64,000 nucleotides of DNA from Paramacrobiotus metropolitanus (Eukaryota; Tardigrada; Eutardigrada; Parachela; Macrobiotidae). The notes beneath the pieces were generated by a model, which was given only the letters and a program-made list of their open reading frames with translations, had not been told where the DNA came from and did not search any database. Positions 47,775 to 59,283 of the stretch are shown here, one piece after another. A program made the position numbers and the translations under genes. Each line of letters begins with the position of its first letter. Positions within the stretch are counted from its first letter, which is position 1. The stretch is from positions 558,001 to 622,000 of the forward strand of contig NW_026570274.1 in NCBI RefSeq assembly GCF_019649055.1, in the 5' to 3' direction.

Positions 47775-49523
47775 CAGGCGGAAAGTATTCTAAAAGCAGC
47801 CATGCCGACGCACTTTTCAGTTATCTGCCGAAAGTAATACATGAAATATTTGGATGCAATGCTGCGACAGCACCGTATTTCTCGAAACCTGACTGGAGAA
47901 GCAAAATATCTCACGTCGATTCAAGTATTCTTTGCCGAGCGCCCGAATCGAATCGAGCCCTACGTAGAACTGCGTTCATTTTTGCTCTTGTCAGCATACT
48001 TCATGCTGTAATGGAAATTCTCCACAGAACTAGGAAATCAGAAAAATTAATACGTTTTTCCGGCAACATGCAGATAAAACGTTTCATACTACTCTACTAG
48101 GTAATCGATGAATTTTTCTTTATTAAATGTACGATACGTGTTTCTTGGCAAACTTTTTAGTAGCTGCAAGAAACGAGCCAGCAAAATTAATAACCTCTAA
48201 CAAACTACATGACGCATTCCTTATCAATATTTTAACAAATAGGTGGAATATGGAACCGGAACATTTTGTGGAAATGGAGTGATTCTGTTATTATTTACAA
48301 TTACTAAAAACATTCATTATACATGCAAATTAACAGTGTTGTTAAACAACGAAATCCTTTACTTTAAGTTGCCCCCGTTTTATGTTATGTTTTTGGGGCG
48401 CTTGATTTTACTGCATGTTTTTCCCTGTAGTCGGATGTTGAGGAAGAAAAGCGTTGACAACTGCTGTTGCTGTTATGATGCTGTTTTTGCATGGCAAATA
48501 TGCTGGAGTAAAGAAAGCCTGGGACGCCCTTAGAGTTAAAAAATGCACGAAGAATGTGAATCTTGTCAAAAATACTTTCTTAAAGCCGTTATTCAAATTT
48601 ATTTGCAATAAAGCAATAAATTAGAGAAAAATAACCTGTTTTGATAATAAAGCCAAAGATTACCAACAGCAACATTGACAAAAGTTAAAAAACTACTCTC
48701 CAAATAGATTTTGTCGCAGAACAGTATATGACAGCATTATGAGTATATTTCCGATATTCGCAAAAAATCAGAAAGAATTTGAAAGCCTGAACTTTCAGAT
48801 TGTACTGTACGTTAGATTGCCCTACGGAACTAACTGATCCATTTTGGTTTGCTCAAGAAAAAGCCTTAATTCACTGGTGCCGCCCGGTTAGGGCGCCATA
48901 TTTTTCAGATTGACACTGAAGGGTGGCGGTAAAACGAAATTTATGCTGAGCGCAACGGAAAAAAGCAGATTTGTCAGTCACGCTTACTTAAAGCGTTTTC
49001 CTAGAAGACGAGTCAAGTAAAACAGTAAGCAGTACAGTTTTACCGAATGTATGTACAGAGTATATATACAGACTGTATATATATATATATTCTGTAGCTT
49101 TGCTTACAATAATTACATTGACGTACTAAAAACCAGGTACTAACTGTCAAGTCCACTTCAAATTCAGGGGCATACAATCATATGTATATTTTTTGCAATG
49201 GTCATGTCATAGTCTATTGGTACGCAAACCGACAAAAGTGTTTCAAGCGCATCATGGATAGTTTTCAAAGAAATTAAATTTTGGGCTGACACAACAGCTC
49301 GCTTTCGCAAAATAATTCTACATAACAAATTGTTCCCAAAAAATTTCCGTGGGCATAAATCATTCAACAGTAATATCTGCATGATTTTCCGAAACAATAA
49401 GCTTAGACGGACAACTGTGTAACTCTTTCCGTGCGCGTTGTTTTGGGTAAGCATTCAGTACGTACGAAATTACGAACTATTGTTTGATCGTGCATAGCAC
49501 TGCTTGTTTAGTACCAAGTAATA
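47775..49523. other. Intergenic region upstream of precursor D
   Basis: Up to about 48.45 kb this is the upstream part of the duplicated module. Beyond that it is AT-rich, with an alternating TATATA tract at 49.07-49.10 kb. A minus-strand frame at 49164-49454 is unsupported. Confidence 0.45.
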
Positions 49524-50770
49524 TCAATAATCTAGCGGTGGCTTCCCATTTGTGCCACCGGTTCCACTTCGTGTCGAGTGGCTTTGACGTCTGGTGCATA
49601 ACATCCGGTGTATCGCTATTCTGTAATCCCGATTCATCGCGAAACAAATGGGCTGGAGAAAACAAATAGTTTTGTTATGAACATAAAATCATATGATACC
49701 AACACTAAATGTATGCTATGTATACGGCCTAAAAAATGAACGCACTTCATTAGATTATCTAATAAAATCAACAAAATCTAACATTTAAAACAAAGTACGT
49801 ATAATGGTGAGATAGCGAGACAACGACATACAGTCAAAAGTTAATGTGTGATTTATAAAGTTAGTACCGGATTCGTTGCGAATCCCAACAACTGCACGAC
49901 CGCCAACCACATCACTAGTAGCGGATACATGGCATCATTCTCGCTAATCTTCGATATGGCCACCGTTATAGGCATAATCATGGAGCAGCCAATATTACAG
50001 AGATACGACACACACATCATATTCGTAATGTACATGCGCTTCCTTTCGGGTTTGGAATGCTTCGCATCCGACACTTTACTCCGCATGCAAGTGTTCCTCC
50101 AACACTGCAGATAAATAATGAAGTACGCGATACCGGTAACAGCCGCCGGTATGTAAAATCCAGCCGCAAAGACCACTATTCCCAACCGGCTATTCGGAAG
50201 CGCCGCGCAAGTTCCCAGTGAAATGGTTGTATAAGTTATTCCCAGTTCGAAACAACCGGATAGCGCCAGAATACCCGCAGCCACCCAACACAGGGTTAAA
50301 ACAACTTTCTCGGTGAGTTTTCTGGAAAAACGTTGGTGATAGTTATACGGGAAGAAAAACGCCAGAAACCTGTTAACAGCGATATATGCATCGGTCCATG
50401 ATGCGACGCACCGCGCGGTCATCTGCAGCCACTGACCAATCTTACAGTGGCTCTGTTTAATCTCCCAGTGGTTAAGCTGCTTCTCGTATACACAGATGGC
50501 GTCGAGAGGGAAACTGATTGAGCAAAGTATCGTGTATGCAATCAGGCAGTGCGCAATTAGAATTCCGCATCCAGAACGCAGTTTGGCGGTGAAAAAAATT
50601 AAAAGCACGATGGATATATTCCCAACGGCTCCTTCGAAGCACAGCACAAGATAAACGGCAGTCCATAATTTCACAGAGTTCGCACTAGCTGAAGCAGAGT
50701 TATTCCTATTGCCGGTAGTTGAATAATTCAGTAAATGCAACGACGCATTGGAAGTCCAAGGGGTTTCCAT
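49524..50770 (-). CDS. Rhodopsin-type G-protein-coupled receptor (orphan), receptor 2
   Basis: Exons 49868-50770 and 49524-49652 join in phase 0 and give 343 residues. The N-terminus has several N-glycosylation sites (NAS, NYS). Helix 3 ends AVNRFLAFFFPYNYH, very like receptor 1's NRVVAIIFPLHYH, placing both in one divergent family. Cys before helix 3 (SHCKIGQW) and in loop 2 (GTCAALP) can pair. Loop 3 is basic (KPERKRMY). Helix 7 runs into NPPICFAMNRDYRIAIHRM across the splice, so NPxxY ends in Cys rather than Tyr. The tail is short and Ser/Thr/Gly-rich. The intron site is equivalent to that of receptor 1. No adjacent peptide precursor was seen. Confidence 0.85.
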
Positions 50771-52124
50771 ATTTTAACGATGGAAAAGCGAATAAGAACC
50801 CCTTTTTCGGGCTATGATTCTCTGATGTTCTTATGAAAGTTGAGCAAACTGTTGATGCCGCAACTGCAAGCACATATTAAAAAGGTAGTGACTGTGCCAC
50901 TGAAAAGACTTGGTAGCCCAAAAACTCCGGATGAAGTAACCGCATTATGCATTTCAGTGCATATGTAAGGTGACAAAAGCGGTGCGTTGTACAGATCATA
51001 CCGAGAACTGGAACTTCCGCTTGGAGCAGACTATTGTATGCACTGAAAAAGCAGATCTAATTAACGGGCACATGGCGCTGCAGTTGAGCACGAAAACACC
51101 ATCAGTGAGGTAAATTACCGAGCGCGGTACATAAAGTACGTAACACTTCTTAAGCCTGTGGCACAGCGTGAGCGCTCCGGCCTACAACGCTCCCTTAATT
51201 GTTACGCACACGCACAGTCAAACTCTTCAACTTTCACCCGATTAAGCGGAAAATGCGTAAGTACAGAACGAAGGGGTTCGCCCACAAGTAATAATTCCAG
51301 AAACATACAGACACCGTACGCCGTCACATTTGATCGAATTTGCCATGATTCCAAGCGCTTTCGTGCACAACACAAACATATTAATATTTTCGCAGTGTTA
51401 CCGCACACTCGCACCTGCAACGTTTACTAGCAGATACAAAGAACTTTCTACGCCGTTAGCTGTTATTCCATGCAAAAATCAATGCATCCAGAAAGCTGCT
51501 CAGATGTTATTGTCGTGACAATACAATGCACATTTGCCCTCATACAGCGCACGAATAGGGCAACCGTCGCGCCACCAGAAACCATTAAGCCGATAGTGTC
51601 GCCTATTATTGAAGTAACGATTATCGACCATTTTTTCCCAGAATCTCGGGTGAATGTTTGTGCTGACCCTGGCGAGGTTTTGGACGAGAGCGCTGTTCCA
51701 CTGCATTTATTTGAAATAACATTAATGGCTGCTTTCAATAAACCGCACTTCTTTACGGTAATTCCAACGACGACCTGATAATTATTGACAGTTGTGTTTT
51801 GCACTGAGCAGGTCTTTAGGCGTTGTACGGGTTTGTTGTTGTTAGGAAATGAGGATGCAAGCAAAGATTATGGGATCACGATGCCGATGTAGAAGATTTC
51901 AGCGAAAAGGCATGAGGCGTTAATAGCACTGGCAGGCCGGCTTACAGCGGCATCCAGGTTTTACTACGCGTATTTCCGCTAATGCTAGTCGGGCGTCGTA
52001 ACTCGTGCTTTCTCTTAATTTGATAGGCTTAATTAGCTTTAGCTTGGTTCATCTTAAAGTACAAGGAGTGGTTAATCGAAGACTCACGCGCTGTGCGCAA
52101 CACTGTTTTCATTTGTATAACACT
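50771..52124. other. Intergenic region with an unresolved coding-like exon
   Basis: A minus-strand stretch, 51463-51815, stays open after a CTGCTCAG acceptor-like site and contains two hydrophobic stretches (SIIVTSIIGDTIGLMV; CIVTTIT), but it has no start. A plus-strand frame overlaps it. Neither can be decided from sequence alone. Confidence 0.25.
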
Positions 52125-52307
52125 TACTGTACCAAGATCCAGTAAATTACTGGATCTTGGTACTGTACCCGCGCGAGTTTAAGGGACAGTAAATCCCCCT
52201 GGACCGCCCGCACTAGGCGCCGGTTTCTTTGATGTCAAAGAAGCCGACGCCTAGTGCGGGCGGTCTGGGGCAATTTTCTGTCCCTTAAACTCGCGCGGGT
52301 ACAGTAC
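52125..52307. repeat. Adjoining palindrome and 148-bp long hairpin
   Basis: A short palindrome at 52131-52161 (ACCAAGATCCAGTAA against TTACTGGATCTTGGT) abuts a hairpin, 52160-52307. The hairpin arms are about 73 bases, start GTACTGTACCCGCGCGAGT, match at roughly nine in ten positions and leave a 2-base loop. The hairpin is much more GC-rich than its surroundings. Confidence 0.85.
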
Positions 52308-52910
52308 AATAATTGTTATACATAGATTTTATAAATGTACGTGGAATTACGAAGTGCGATAGAGGTTGTTACTGCCTCCGAAACTACATGCATTCTTTTC
52401 ATTCTGATGACGTCATGGACGTAGGGTATCAAACTAGCGCCTCAAACTTTGAGGCATACATTTTTAAGTGCAGCTTGTAAAACCAGACAAGCAAGTTTTA
52501 ATGACCTTTTTATTACTGGCCCAATCGGTCTCTGAACTGATCCTGTTGCTATAATGAACAATATCAGGATTTATGCCTAATTAGCGTTATCTAAATGGAG
52601 CTAGGTGGTCCATTAAAGATTATTTGACTTCGTGCATGTATTGCGCAGCAATATACAGTTATTAATGAACGTGTTTATCGGAGAACATGCTACTTTGCGC
52701 TACCTGTGTAGCCGATAGCGCACCAAAAGTAAATAAACCCCATTCATGCTTATCTCATACGCACACAGTATTACAGAAATCAGCAATCTGGATTGCTTCA
52801 ATATTAATGTTTCTTCGTTGTTACTTTCTAGAATTCTGTTTGCCTACTACATTAACAGTAATAATTAGCTTCCAAAGTATTAATAAATCGTAATAAAAAC
52901 TGTAATAAAT

Positions 52911-53819
52911 ATGTCGCCTCCGTCGGATTCCCACCTTGCCCAACCACCGCGCAGCAAGAGCACACTGGTGTTCAGCGTTATACAGATATTATGCGGTATC
53001 GCATTACTTATTAGCGACATTTTCTGTAAGTGCATGCAGTATTAAATTATTTTGCCTATGATGTACATGTACATGCCTATGATGTTTTTCTCGTTAATAA
53101 AATATTTATTACCTGTTTTGTATGCATAGAAGTATAATTACTTTCAATTTATAGAGTAAGAAATCTGCAAGAGACATAGTTGTGTTGCAGCTTTTGTCGA
53201 ATATCATGCGTTCGAAGCGGTGATGCGTACCGGTGGAGCGTCGGGAATTTGGATTGGGATCTTCTTCGTCATTACCGGCGGATGTGGGATAGTCGCCTAC
53301 GAAGCAGCAGGAGAAACGCAGCTGTCCATCGCCTCGCTTCGACGCCATCTCCAAATCAGCCTGATCCTCAGTATTCTGGCTACCATCGCCGCTTTCTCCT
53401 TCCTGATTTATTTCGGCTCACTGATCGGCAGCGGTACTTATGTAAACGTTCATAATGTTATCAACCAAAACGGTTATAGCATTGTGCAAGACTATCACAG
53501 TTATCTTGGTTACGGTGACGGTCCGGTTCCCGCAAACCTCTGTTTCCACTTGTTGATGTTTCTCTTCAGCCTGATCCAAGCGGTGTTCACCGGATTGCGA
53601 TTGCGTAAACTGCCGCACACCATTGCCACCACCACGGTGTCGCATGTGATGGTGCCGGTACAACATGAACCGGCTGTACTGCCGAATTATCCGCCAGCAG
53701 CGGGATATTACGGGCATCCGATGTATCCTAACAATACTTCTGCACCGGGACATCAAGGCCAGGCTGTGCAGTTTCAACCGTTACAAACTCATCCAGGACC
53801 TAGCTACCTCACGCACTGA
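52911..53819 (+). CDS. MS4A/CD20-like four-transmembrane protein
   Basis: Exons 52911-53025 and 53191-53819 join in phase 1 to give 247 residues. Exon 1 holds a short cytosolic start and helix 1 (FSVIQILCGIALLISDIF). Exon 2 begins FVEYHAFEAV, then GIWIGIFFVITGGCGIVAY (helix 2, the most MS4A-like part), a third helix (SLILSILATIAAFSFLIYFG), a glycosylatable or Tyr-rich loop, and helix 4 (FHLLMFLFSLIQAVF). The cytosolic tail is rich in Pro, Tyr, His and Gln (YPPAAGYYGHPMYP). Vertebrate MS4A proteins modulate receptors and channels; the role here is unknown. Confidence 0.65.
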
Positions 53820-55158
53820 AACCATTTCAGAAAATCTTTAATGCTGCACAGATTACAGTATGCTAAAAGCAACAACCAAATATCTTGATGGATGTTTCTG
53901 TACGTAGTACATAATAGTCGGAAAACTTTCGTAAACGAACTGCCATTTTTGTTGCGCGTGCCACTACAACAATCGTTCTGATATTGATATTTGAAAGTTT
54001 ATATGTTAATTACCACGCATCTAACATGAAAAACGTAAATATTTATGATAAATATTGTGCCGACTGACGACCATAATTGTTAGTGGTGAGACTTTGCTGT
54101 TCATTCTAAATATAGAAGTACGTACAATTAATCTATAATTTGGTACTTACAAATACGCTGTCCCGAAGTCTTGGCAAACAACATGCTTGACAAGAACGCA
54201 TACTCTATTCGCGTAATATATTTAGTTTCTATTTTATGCTGTGCAAGAACTTCAGTTTCGTCGCATTTGAAAGACAATACCAGCTGATGCTTGTCAGCAC
54301 CCAAAATGTTTTTTCGTAATGTACCGATTTTCACTGTACTATTTGCACTTCATACGCATGATAACTAGCAGTACTAGTTAATTCGTTAAATGTGCGAATA
54401 CAGAAACAATCTAACAAATACAAAAGGGACATTACCTTATAAATTTAACAGTACTAGTTACACTAACGTACTTCTGTTGTAACTAACAGAGGTACGCAAA
54501 GTATTCTAAAAAGGAGTCGTACAAACGTTTTTGTTTGGACCAATGCGAGAAAATTTGTATGGTGAGGGTTTATTTTGCGGAAGTTTCATTTTTCTTTGTT
54601 TCTTTATGTTGCCTTGCACATGTAGCCGCGCGCTAGAGGGGCTGAGTTCTTGTGCAGAAGCGTGCACACAACGGAAGCATTGAACGCGTTGCAGCATTCC
54701 ATAAAAAGCGAAAAATATTGAAGAAGTACTCGTACAAACTCGTAGTTGCATCAAATTTCAAGCACCCGTAACAGTCGGTCGACTATCACCGGCTTTCGCG
54801 TTATCGGCATGGTCACACGACGCTTTCCTCTCAGCCACTGCTCTGTACGTACATGCAGGTTTCGCGTATTTGCCGGTACAGTTTTCTCAGTGTGCAAAAC
54901 TGCAAAAGCACGTTTCAACATGCCGGATCATGTTTCTTCACACTGCATAATCGGTAAATTTTTCACTCAAAGAATTGTATAAAATTCTAGGCAAAACCCC
55001 AGAAAATTGCAATAGTTTCGTCCGAGTTTGATTTTTGATTTAGACATCAATAGAACGGCTATTTAGCACCTCACTCAAGTTGTTTAAAATACTGCTTTAT
55101 TACCGGACTACTTATACAGTCGCCAGAGGGACATTGTTAACAGCCTGTTTAACTGAAA
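53820..55158. other. Intergenic region with one weak exon candidate
   Basis: On the minus strand an ATG at 54334 opens a hydrophilic frame (KCDETEVLAQHKIETKYITR) ending at a GTAAGT donor after 54151. No continuing exon was found, so it is not called a gene. Nothing else was recognised. Confidence 0.3.
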
Positions 55159-56864
55159 ATGCCACCCGCTGGAAAACGAGCGAAATTCGACAATGCCACG
55201 GTGTCCCGCATCCTGGCCAGCCTGCCAGAAGATAGTTCTGATCCTGATAATCAGTATGTTCTCGGATTGATAACCGATCGCCAGCGACAATGCATGCAGG
55301 CCGCTAGACGGGCTAGAAAACAGCGATCTAAGAAGCCCGAGGATGATCTCGTTTCACCGGTGGCACCAGTCGATGAAGTGGAAATACCGGTATACGACAT
55401 AAATCCCAGTGATCTGCAAGTGTTTACTCCAGGATTTCTCAACTGTTCTGAAAGGGACATTGACCGATGGTAAATGAAATGAAGACGATAACTCCTCTTC
55501 GGGAAATGTGTTATCCGTGCTAACTCTAACATTGTGCTGACTGAATTTGCCAGGGTACGGACTAATTTTATTCAGGTGGAGGAAAAAGAGCTGTACACCA
55601 ATTATGTTCTTCTCTTTTTCAGAAGGTCAGTCTGCAACCACGACACACTGTTACGTGTTTTTAATAGATCAGAGTCATAACACTAAATGGGCTACCGATC
55701 ACTTCGGCCGTTTTCATTTCGGCCGCGCTCATTTCGGCCAAAGTTTTTCGGCCGCCACTCACTTCGGCCGCCACTCACTTCGGCCGCCATTCACTTCGGC
55801 CACAGAACATTTCAGCGGAAATTGGGTTTTCCAAAACTTTTAATATGCACCGTGTAACTACAGAGTGGCTAAGTCCTTACGCGCAAAAAGTTGATCAGAT
55901 TCTATTTAATTTTGCACACACAATTTGCTTGAGCAGTTTTTGAAGTGTTACAGTCACCATAATGTCTCATATTCCCGATTGTTCTGATTAACATCTTAAC
56001 CTAAAAATACCTATGAAAACATAAGAAAATCGAAAAAAAGAAAAGAAACCATAAGAAAGCTAAGAAATCCTAAGAAAACTAAAGTAACCTAAGAAGCCTA
56101 AAAAACCCATAACAAATCTAAGAAAACACAGAAAGCCTAAGAAACCTAAGAAAACTGAACAAACATAAGAAAACCTAAGAAAGCTAAGAAAACCTACAAA
56201 ACCTAAAAACATCTAAGAAAACCTAACAAACCTTAAAACCCTAAGAAAACATAAAAAACCAAAGAAAACCTAGAAAATGTAGGAAACCCAAGAAAAGCTA
56301 AGATGGCCGAAACGTCCAGTTGCCGAAATGAGCATTGGCCGAATTGAGTGTTGGCCGAAGTGAGCCACGGCCGAAATGAACGTTGGCCGAAGTGAACCTG
56401 TGCGGCCGAAATGTAACGCGGCCGAAGTGATCGGACGCGCACTAAATGGCTATATAGAATATGATTGCAGATAGATATGATAATTATGTGGAACAGATAT
56501 ATTAATGATCTTATAGAGCAGCAGCAGACTATATAAACCGATATAATTATGGTCGGTAATATCAGATTTTGTTGCCATGTTCTTGGCTGGTCAATAAGTA
56601 AAATGGTAAAATACAGACGTACAAGCGTATAATATTTAATTAATTATTGTTTTAAGGTATGCCGAAAGTCAAAAATGGATTCAAAAGCCGCGTCAAAGTG
56701 CTTCTGTCAAGAGGTATCTCGATATTGTCTTAGACTCCAAATGTCGACGCGACAAGAACGATGGGAACCGGGACTACCAAAGCTGCCTCGCTCTTTCACC
56801 GGACGGAAAATCAAACTTTGTTCAGTTTACCAGACTTCCTCTGTCAAAGATTATCAAAAGTTAA
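55159..56864 (+). CDS. Orphan basic protein, probably nuclear; intron carries a foldback element
   Basis: Exon 55159-55469 and exon 56657-56864 join in phase 2 (W codon) to give 172 residues with no stop. The ATG starts PPAGKRAKFDNATVSRILAS. A strongly basic RRARKQRSKKPEDD is a likely nuclear localisation signal and is followed by an acidic, Val/Pro-rich stretch. Exon 2 is mixed alpha/beta in look (SVKRYLDIVLDSKCRRD; LALSPDGKSNFVQFTRLP). I recognise no family. The 1.2-kb intron contains the foldback element at 55.7-56.4 kb. Confidence 0.6.
55695..56434. mobile_element. 740-bp foldback element with ATTTCGGCC-type repeat arms
   Basis: The left arm, 55695-55802, consists of repeated CACTTCGGCC/CATTTCGGCC words and starts CCGATCACTTCGGCC. 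The right arm, 56300-56434, is the inverse, with GGCCGAAATGA-type words, and ends GGCCGAAGTGATCGG. The middle is AT-rich. The 10-base word CACTAAATGG lies just outside on both sides (55681-55690 and 56440-56449), as a possible target duplication. Confidence 0.7.
56022..56300 (+). repeat. Short tandem repeats of CCTAAGAAAA type
   Basis: More than twenty degenerate copies of a unit of about 10 bases (CCTAAGAAAA, with variants CATAAGAAAA and GCTAAGAAA) fill the interior of the foldback element. Confidence 0.8.
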
Positions 56865-57570
56865 TTCGAATTATAACTAATAATGTATAATGAACATTTT
56901 CACTGTAATAATTATTTTAAAATCTTTAAACGAAGTATAAAGTGCATTGAAATGCAGCAGTCAACGTATTTTTTCGAGCAGCCACTTTAATTTCTACATT
57001 TCTACTGTTCGAAAGGCGATTAAATACACAAATAAATGGCATGCTATTCTGATAATCATACGATATTACCACCCCTACTGATTACCACACCGCAGCTCAC
57101 TAGCAGTTTGAAATATGACTATCAATTTTGGTACAGCTGAAGAGCCCCATCAGTTTGGTGATACCTGAAAATATTTACTGACATCTATGTGCATTTGCTT
57201 AACAGTTTCCAAACATTTACTTTGAAGGTTATCATGTCCACGTAATACTGGCGATATGCAAACACATGTTAAACCTATACAGTATGGAAAATGGAAAACG
57301 GTGAGCGCTATACCGTCACCACATTCCCGTAGTCCCATTTTGTTGTGCCAGCTGCATTACGCTAGTCCCTTCCTACAGCAGACTGTGCCAATTCGTAATC
57401 GATAATGCCACGAAAATGCGTCTAGTCAGCTTACTGCTAACAAATTGTTTCACGGTCACTCAAAGTACTATGACATAATCGTGCAAACTGCTTTACCGCT
57501 TCCGTAAGGATCTCCAGCTTGCATCTGTTTAAATTGAGTAGTAACGAAAAACTAGCAAAAACACGTAAAT
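56865..57570. other. Intergenic region
   Basis: Between the orphan nuclear-type gene and the gustatory receptor. No TATA box or other element was recognised. Confidence 0.5.
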
Positions 57571-59283
57571 ATGACCATTATCACGTTTCTCGATATACCT
57601 TTGGAAAGGATGTTGAAACCATGGATAAAATTGCTACGTTTTGCCGGTTTTGGAAACTTTGCGGCCCATCATTGCTACGCAAAATCAAAAATTTGCAGTG
57701 CATTGCACAGAACTCTCCTACGTATATGGAGTGTCTGGTTAGTGGCCAATGCCCTGATGATCGCTGCATTCTTTTTTCACAAAACTTTGGGACGCGCGAC
57801 GAATTCCACGGAAGATGTTTTATCGGTTGCAGCTGCAACGCAAAGTCAGCTGGCACTGATTTACAGCACAATTTATACGGCCATCGTTTTTAATAGTATC
57901 ACATCGTTCTTAGATCGACTGATCGTCCTCAGCCAGCCATTTTTAACGTACACCAACAGACGAATTGTCCTGCTTATGGTTGTCGCTTTAAGCTTCTACA
58001 ATGTGGTCATGATAGTGTTGTACGGTGTGCAGCCCTTTTTGCGATTTCCGACCACCGAATTCAACGTTTATCGAGACATCTATTGCAGCTTCGTTGAATG
58101 CCAAAAAAACTCGAAAGCGTTTTACATAATTGACGCGCTGTCCGCCTTTTCTACGTTATGCAAACTTTTGATGATTTATGCTGAAAAGGTCATGCATTCT
58201 TTCACCATAACCCTAAGTTTGATTTTAGGATTGACCTTTCAGCGCCTTGTGACGAAAATCCGCTGCTGTTACGATAGACGAGAAAAGTCATTTATAGCGT
58301 CTGTCGGTAATCTTATGCTTAAGCACGTCGAACTGGAGAAACACCTTTTGGGTCTTGACGATATCCTGTCGTTTGTGACCATGATGCGCTACGGTTCAGA
58401 TGTGCTGGGACTGTTGTCGTATAAGCGACAGGAGGCAGAACCATCCAGTATGTTCTTCGCATATCTGTATTTGGTCCAGATTATTGTGGACGTGACGTCA
58501 AGAACGCTGGTATTTATTTACACTAACGAAAGGGTAAGGTATCTGTACATTCGTATCATGAGTCGTATGTGTCAAAATCATGCATGCACTGAAATGCAGT
58601 ACGACAATTTTATCAACGAGTGATTGTAGTATTGTGGCACAAGTCACAAACCACCAACGCAGCTCAACGCGGCTGCTCAGTGCGCGCAAACGATTGATAA
58701 TGAATGCGTTACCGGTTTAATTGGAACCGACAATAGTTTTTTTCGCTTTCCTTCTTCTGGAATTAATAGATGTGATTACGGGAAGTCTCTCAAATACCCG
58801 TATTACTGTACACCCGTATTATTACAGTATGCGTCGATATTTCGTAAGCCTGATTTTTAGGCGAAAGCAGCTGTTCCGATCTTGGAAGATGTTTTGATTA
58901 TGGACAACGAAATGAGTCTCACTCAACGCAACCGGTTCTTGATCCACATTAACCGGCTGAAAACCAACAACATCGGCATGTCATTGGCAAAAATTGTTGT
59001 CGTGGATCGCACTTTCATTGCTACGGTAAGCGGATGTCTGAATCCACGTTACGTTTTGCCGACGATTTGTCGTTCAGACTAAGTTATCGATGTACGTACC
59101 TGATTTCAAAAATTAATGGTTTTTTAGCTTATTGGTGGTATCTTGACGTACCTTTTGCTCATGTGGCAGCTGGACGATGGTGATTTCAACAACAAAAAGC
59201 AGCTTCAGCTGGATATTCTGCTGCAGTCAACTTTGAGGGCTTATTTAAATCACAATAACTACACTGTTACGGGAATAGTGTAA
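57571..59283 (+). CDS. Insect-type gustatory receptor (7tm_7 family)
   Basis: Exons 57571-58533, 58861-59025 and 59128-59283 join in phase 0 twice to give 427 residues, the usual family length. Exon 1 carries six hydrophobic helices. Exon 2 holds the intracellular loop with NRFLIHINRLKTNNIGMSLA and VVVDRTFIAT. Exon 3 opens LIGGILTYLLLMWQL. This matches the family signature: a Leu-rich linker, GxS/A..F.ldR, then the last helix with TYL near its start and a final Q. Such receptors are ligand-gated cation channels of taste neurons with inverted topology. The hallmark TYhhhhQF reads TYLLLMWQL here, with F replaced by L. An unspliced reading would stop at 58623. Confidence 0.82.

Noticed and set aside
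49164-49454. 96-codon minus-strand frame
   Set aside because: The hydrophobic/basic mix has no recognisable domain, and no exon could be joined to it.
57519-57893. Alternative plus-strand frame at the start of the gustatory receptor
   Set aside because: Overlaps exon 1 of the receptor in another frame. The receptor frame has transmembrane helices and consistent downstream exons.
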